From DAOUAT01 sp964551735 (lineage in GTDB: Bacteria; Chloroflexota; Anaerolineae; CG2-30-64-16): a DNA stretch of 41,451 nt. Made by a program: the position numbers and the translations under genes. How positions within the stretch are numbered: position 1 is the stretch's first letter; each line of letters opens with the position of its first letter. Shown here piece by piece: positions 40,451-41,451 of the stretch. The DNA lies in the NCBI GenBank assembly GCA_964551735.1, contig CAZKEF010000050.1:1-41451 (forward strand). The letters run 5' to 3'. The notes beneath the pieces were generated by a model, which was given only the letters and a program-made list of their open reading frames with translations, was not told where the DNA came from and made no database searches.

Positions 40451-41283
40451 CCCAACCGACCGCGGCGTGGCCCTTCCCCTGGCCGCAGGACCGCATCGCC
40501 CACTACACCGCTTACCGGGCAGACGCGCCACCGGTGATTGATGGCCGCCTGGATGAACCGTGCTGGCTGGCCGCGCCGCGCTCCCCGCGCTTCGCGGATC
40601 TGATCCACGGCCGGCCGGGCATCCACGACACCCGCGCCGCGGTGCTGTGGGATGATCGTTTCCTCTACGTCGGCTACTGGATCGAAGAGCCGTCCGTGAC
40701 CGCGGCGCTGACCGAACGCGACGCCGAGATCTGGCACGAGAACGATGTGGAGCTCTTCATCGCCGGGCCGGACGCTTACTACGAGCTCGAGATCAACGCC
40801 CTGGGGACGATCTATGAGGTCTTGTTCATCTGGGAAGATGCCTACCACCGCGCCGGGTACCATCAGATCCCCGAGTTCGACCGGCAGGCGGCGGGCGTCC
40901 GCCCCTTCCACGGCGTTGGCTTCCCGCAGCACCCGCGCGGCCCGCGCATCGGCTTTTGGAACTGGGACCTGCCCGGCTTGCAGTGGGCCGTGCATGTGGA
41001 TGGCACGCTGAACAACCCCACGGATCGCGACCGCGGCTGGACCGTGGAGCTGGCGCTTCCCTGGGCTGGCCTGAAGCGGCTGGCCGGCCCCACGAACAGC
41101 GCGCCGCCCCGCGCAGGCGACGTCTGGCCCATAGACTTCTCGCGCTTCAACACCTACCGGGAGGCGCCCCCGGCTGATGACCCCGGCGGCTGGGCCTGGA
41201 GCCCGCACGGCGTCTGGGATTCGCACGTCCCGGAGCTCTTCACGCAGGTGCGTTTCTCGGAGCAGTCCGTGCTGTCGCGGTGA
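40447..41283 (+). CDS. CBM9/DOMON-like carbohydrate-binding family protein
   Basis: Protein of 278 residues matching the family-9-like carbohydrate-binding fold (IDGRLDEPCWLAAP near the N-terminus, then AVLWDDRFLYVGYWIEEPSV, NDVELFIAGPD, YYELEINALGTIYE and WTVELALPWAGLKRL). No signal peptide is visible, so it appears cytoplasmic, unusual for a polysaccharide-binding module. GTG start, overlapping the phosphofructokinase stop (GTGA), so the two are coupled. A role in sugar sensing or an enzyme function not yet named is possible. Confidence 0.85.
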   Translation: MTQPTAAWPFPWPQDRIAHYTAYRADAPPVIDGRLDEPCWLAAPRSPRFADLIHGRPGIHDTRAAVLWDDRFLYVGYWIEEPSVTAALTERDAEIWHENDVELFIAGPDAYYELEINALGTIYEVLFIWEDAYHRAGYHQIPEFDRQAAGVRPFHGVGFPQHPRGPRIGFWNWDLPGLQWAVHVDGTLNNPTDRDRGWTVELALPWAGLKRLAGPTNSAPPRAGDVWPIDFSRFNTYREAPPADDPGGWAWSPHGVWDSHVPELFTQVRFSEQSVLSR

Positions 41284-41346
41284 GCACTCTACAGCTTCGG
41301 GACTCGGCCTGCCTGGAAACTCCGGCCTGTCACTCTGAGACCCACG

Positions 41347-41392
41347 ATCCCGCGCGGCGGGATGCGATCCCGGCAATGACATGCCATGTCAT
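41347..41392. repeat. Two short inverted repeats at the right edge
   Basis: ATCCCGC-GCG-GCGGGAT (41347-41363) and ATGACATG-C-CATGTCAT (41376-41392). Neither is followed by a T-run. The stretch 41284-41451 contains no gene; its TGTCACTCTGAG word resembles the left end of the element at 1619. Confidence 0.45.
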
Positions 41393-41451
41393 AAGCAGAC
41401 CCCAGATGCCGCGGGGCGGCACCTGATTGACAAGAAACGTGACGCAGTTGG

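Noticed and set aside
38273..40531. Long open frame on the minus strand opposite the phosphofructokinase gene (752 codons)
   Set aside because: It mirrors the codon pattern of the GC-rich sense gene, has no recognisable domain and its composition (many Ala, Asp, His, Gln) is typical of an antisense shadow.

Overview
The window reads as a GC-rich bacterial chromosome segment, most likely from an uncultured member of the Chloroflexota (Anaerolineae/Caldilineae-like). This is an inference. It rests on the mix of a fused E1 alpha/beta dehydrogenase, a CcmE with a cysteine in place of histidine, a split corrinoid methionine-synthase set, a YfhO-flippase fusion, and abundant 7-8 bp tandem repeats that translate to NPQSAIR-like peptides. 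No rRNA, tRNA, CRISPR array, transposase or phage gene was seen.

Region 1 (1-9.4 kb, mostly minus strand). A fused alpha/beta TPP-dependent dehydrogenase E1 runs off the left edge. A DeoR-type regulator is divergent from a gene with a nucleoside-phosphorylase-like C-terminus, with two overlapping promoters and a 10-bp-phased operator between them. A lone four-helix-bundle gene follows, bracketed by 19-bp perfect inverted repeats. Next come a homocysteine S-methyltransferase, a corrinoid protein, a DinB-like protein and a DUF4445/RamA-like corrinoid reactivator. With the methyltetrahydrofolate methyltransferase at 14.2 kb these supply all parts of a methionine synthase split over separate genes, with ATP-dependent instead of SAM-dependent reactivation.

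Region 2 (9.5-16.1 kb, plus). A PlsC-like acyltransferase, a one-polypeptide restriction-modification enzyme (adenine methylase plus BsuBI/PstI-type nuclease) with its own promoter, a glycerophosphodiester phosphodiesterase, the methyltetrahydrofolate methyltransferase and Lgt.

Region 3 (16.3-23.3 kb, plus). An operon for uptake and hydrolysis: an unknown alanine/leucine-rich protein, DppB-like permease, lipoprotein substrate-binding protein, DppC-like permease, dienelactone-hydrolase-like enzyme, a small DUF6295-like protein and an M20 peptidase. No transporter ATPase is present. A perfect 17-bp hairpin lies between the binding protein and the second permease.

Region 4 (23.4-31.3 kb, plus). 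YceI and a CopZ-like metallochaperone, then a cytochrome c maturation operon from a strong promoter: ccmE (Cys type), a di-heme membrane cytochrome, ccmA, ccmB, ccmC, a ccmD-like gene, a CcdA homologue whose first membrane segment sits at the C-terminus (apparent circular permutation), and a DUF2085 protein. rpsT follows with its own promoter and terminator. CcmF, CcmG and CcmH are not in the window.

Region 5 (31.3-41.3 kb). A winged-helix regulator with a degenerate receiver domain is divergent from a GT2 polyprenyl-phosphate sugar transferase whose predicted mRNA is almost leaderless. Then come a 1425-residue YfhO-flippase fusion, a sugar-type ABC ATPase lacking three key nucleotide-site residues, a tandem-duplicated phosphofructokinase with a degenerate second half as in eukaryotes, and a CBM9-like protein.

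Short tandem heptamer/octamer arrays and palindromes recur through the window. They sit in leaders, at stop codons and, in three genes, in frame inside coding sequence (DUF4445 protein, CcmA, YfhO-flippase).
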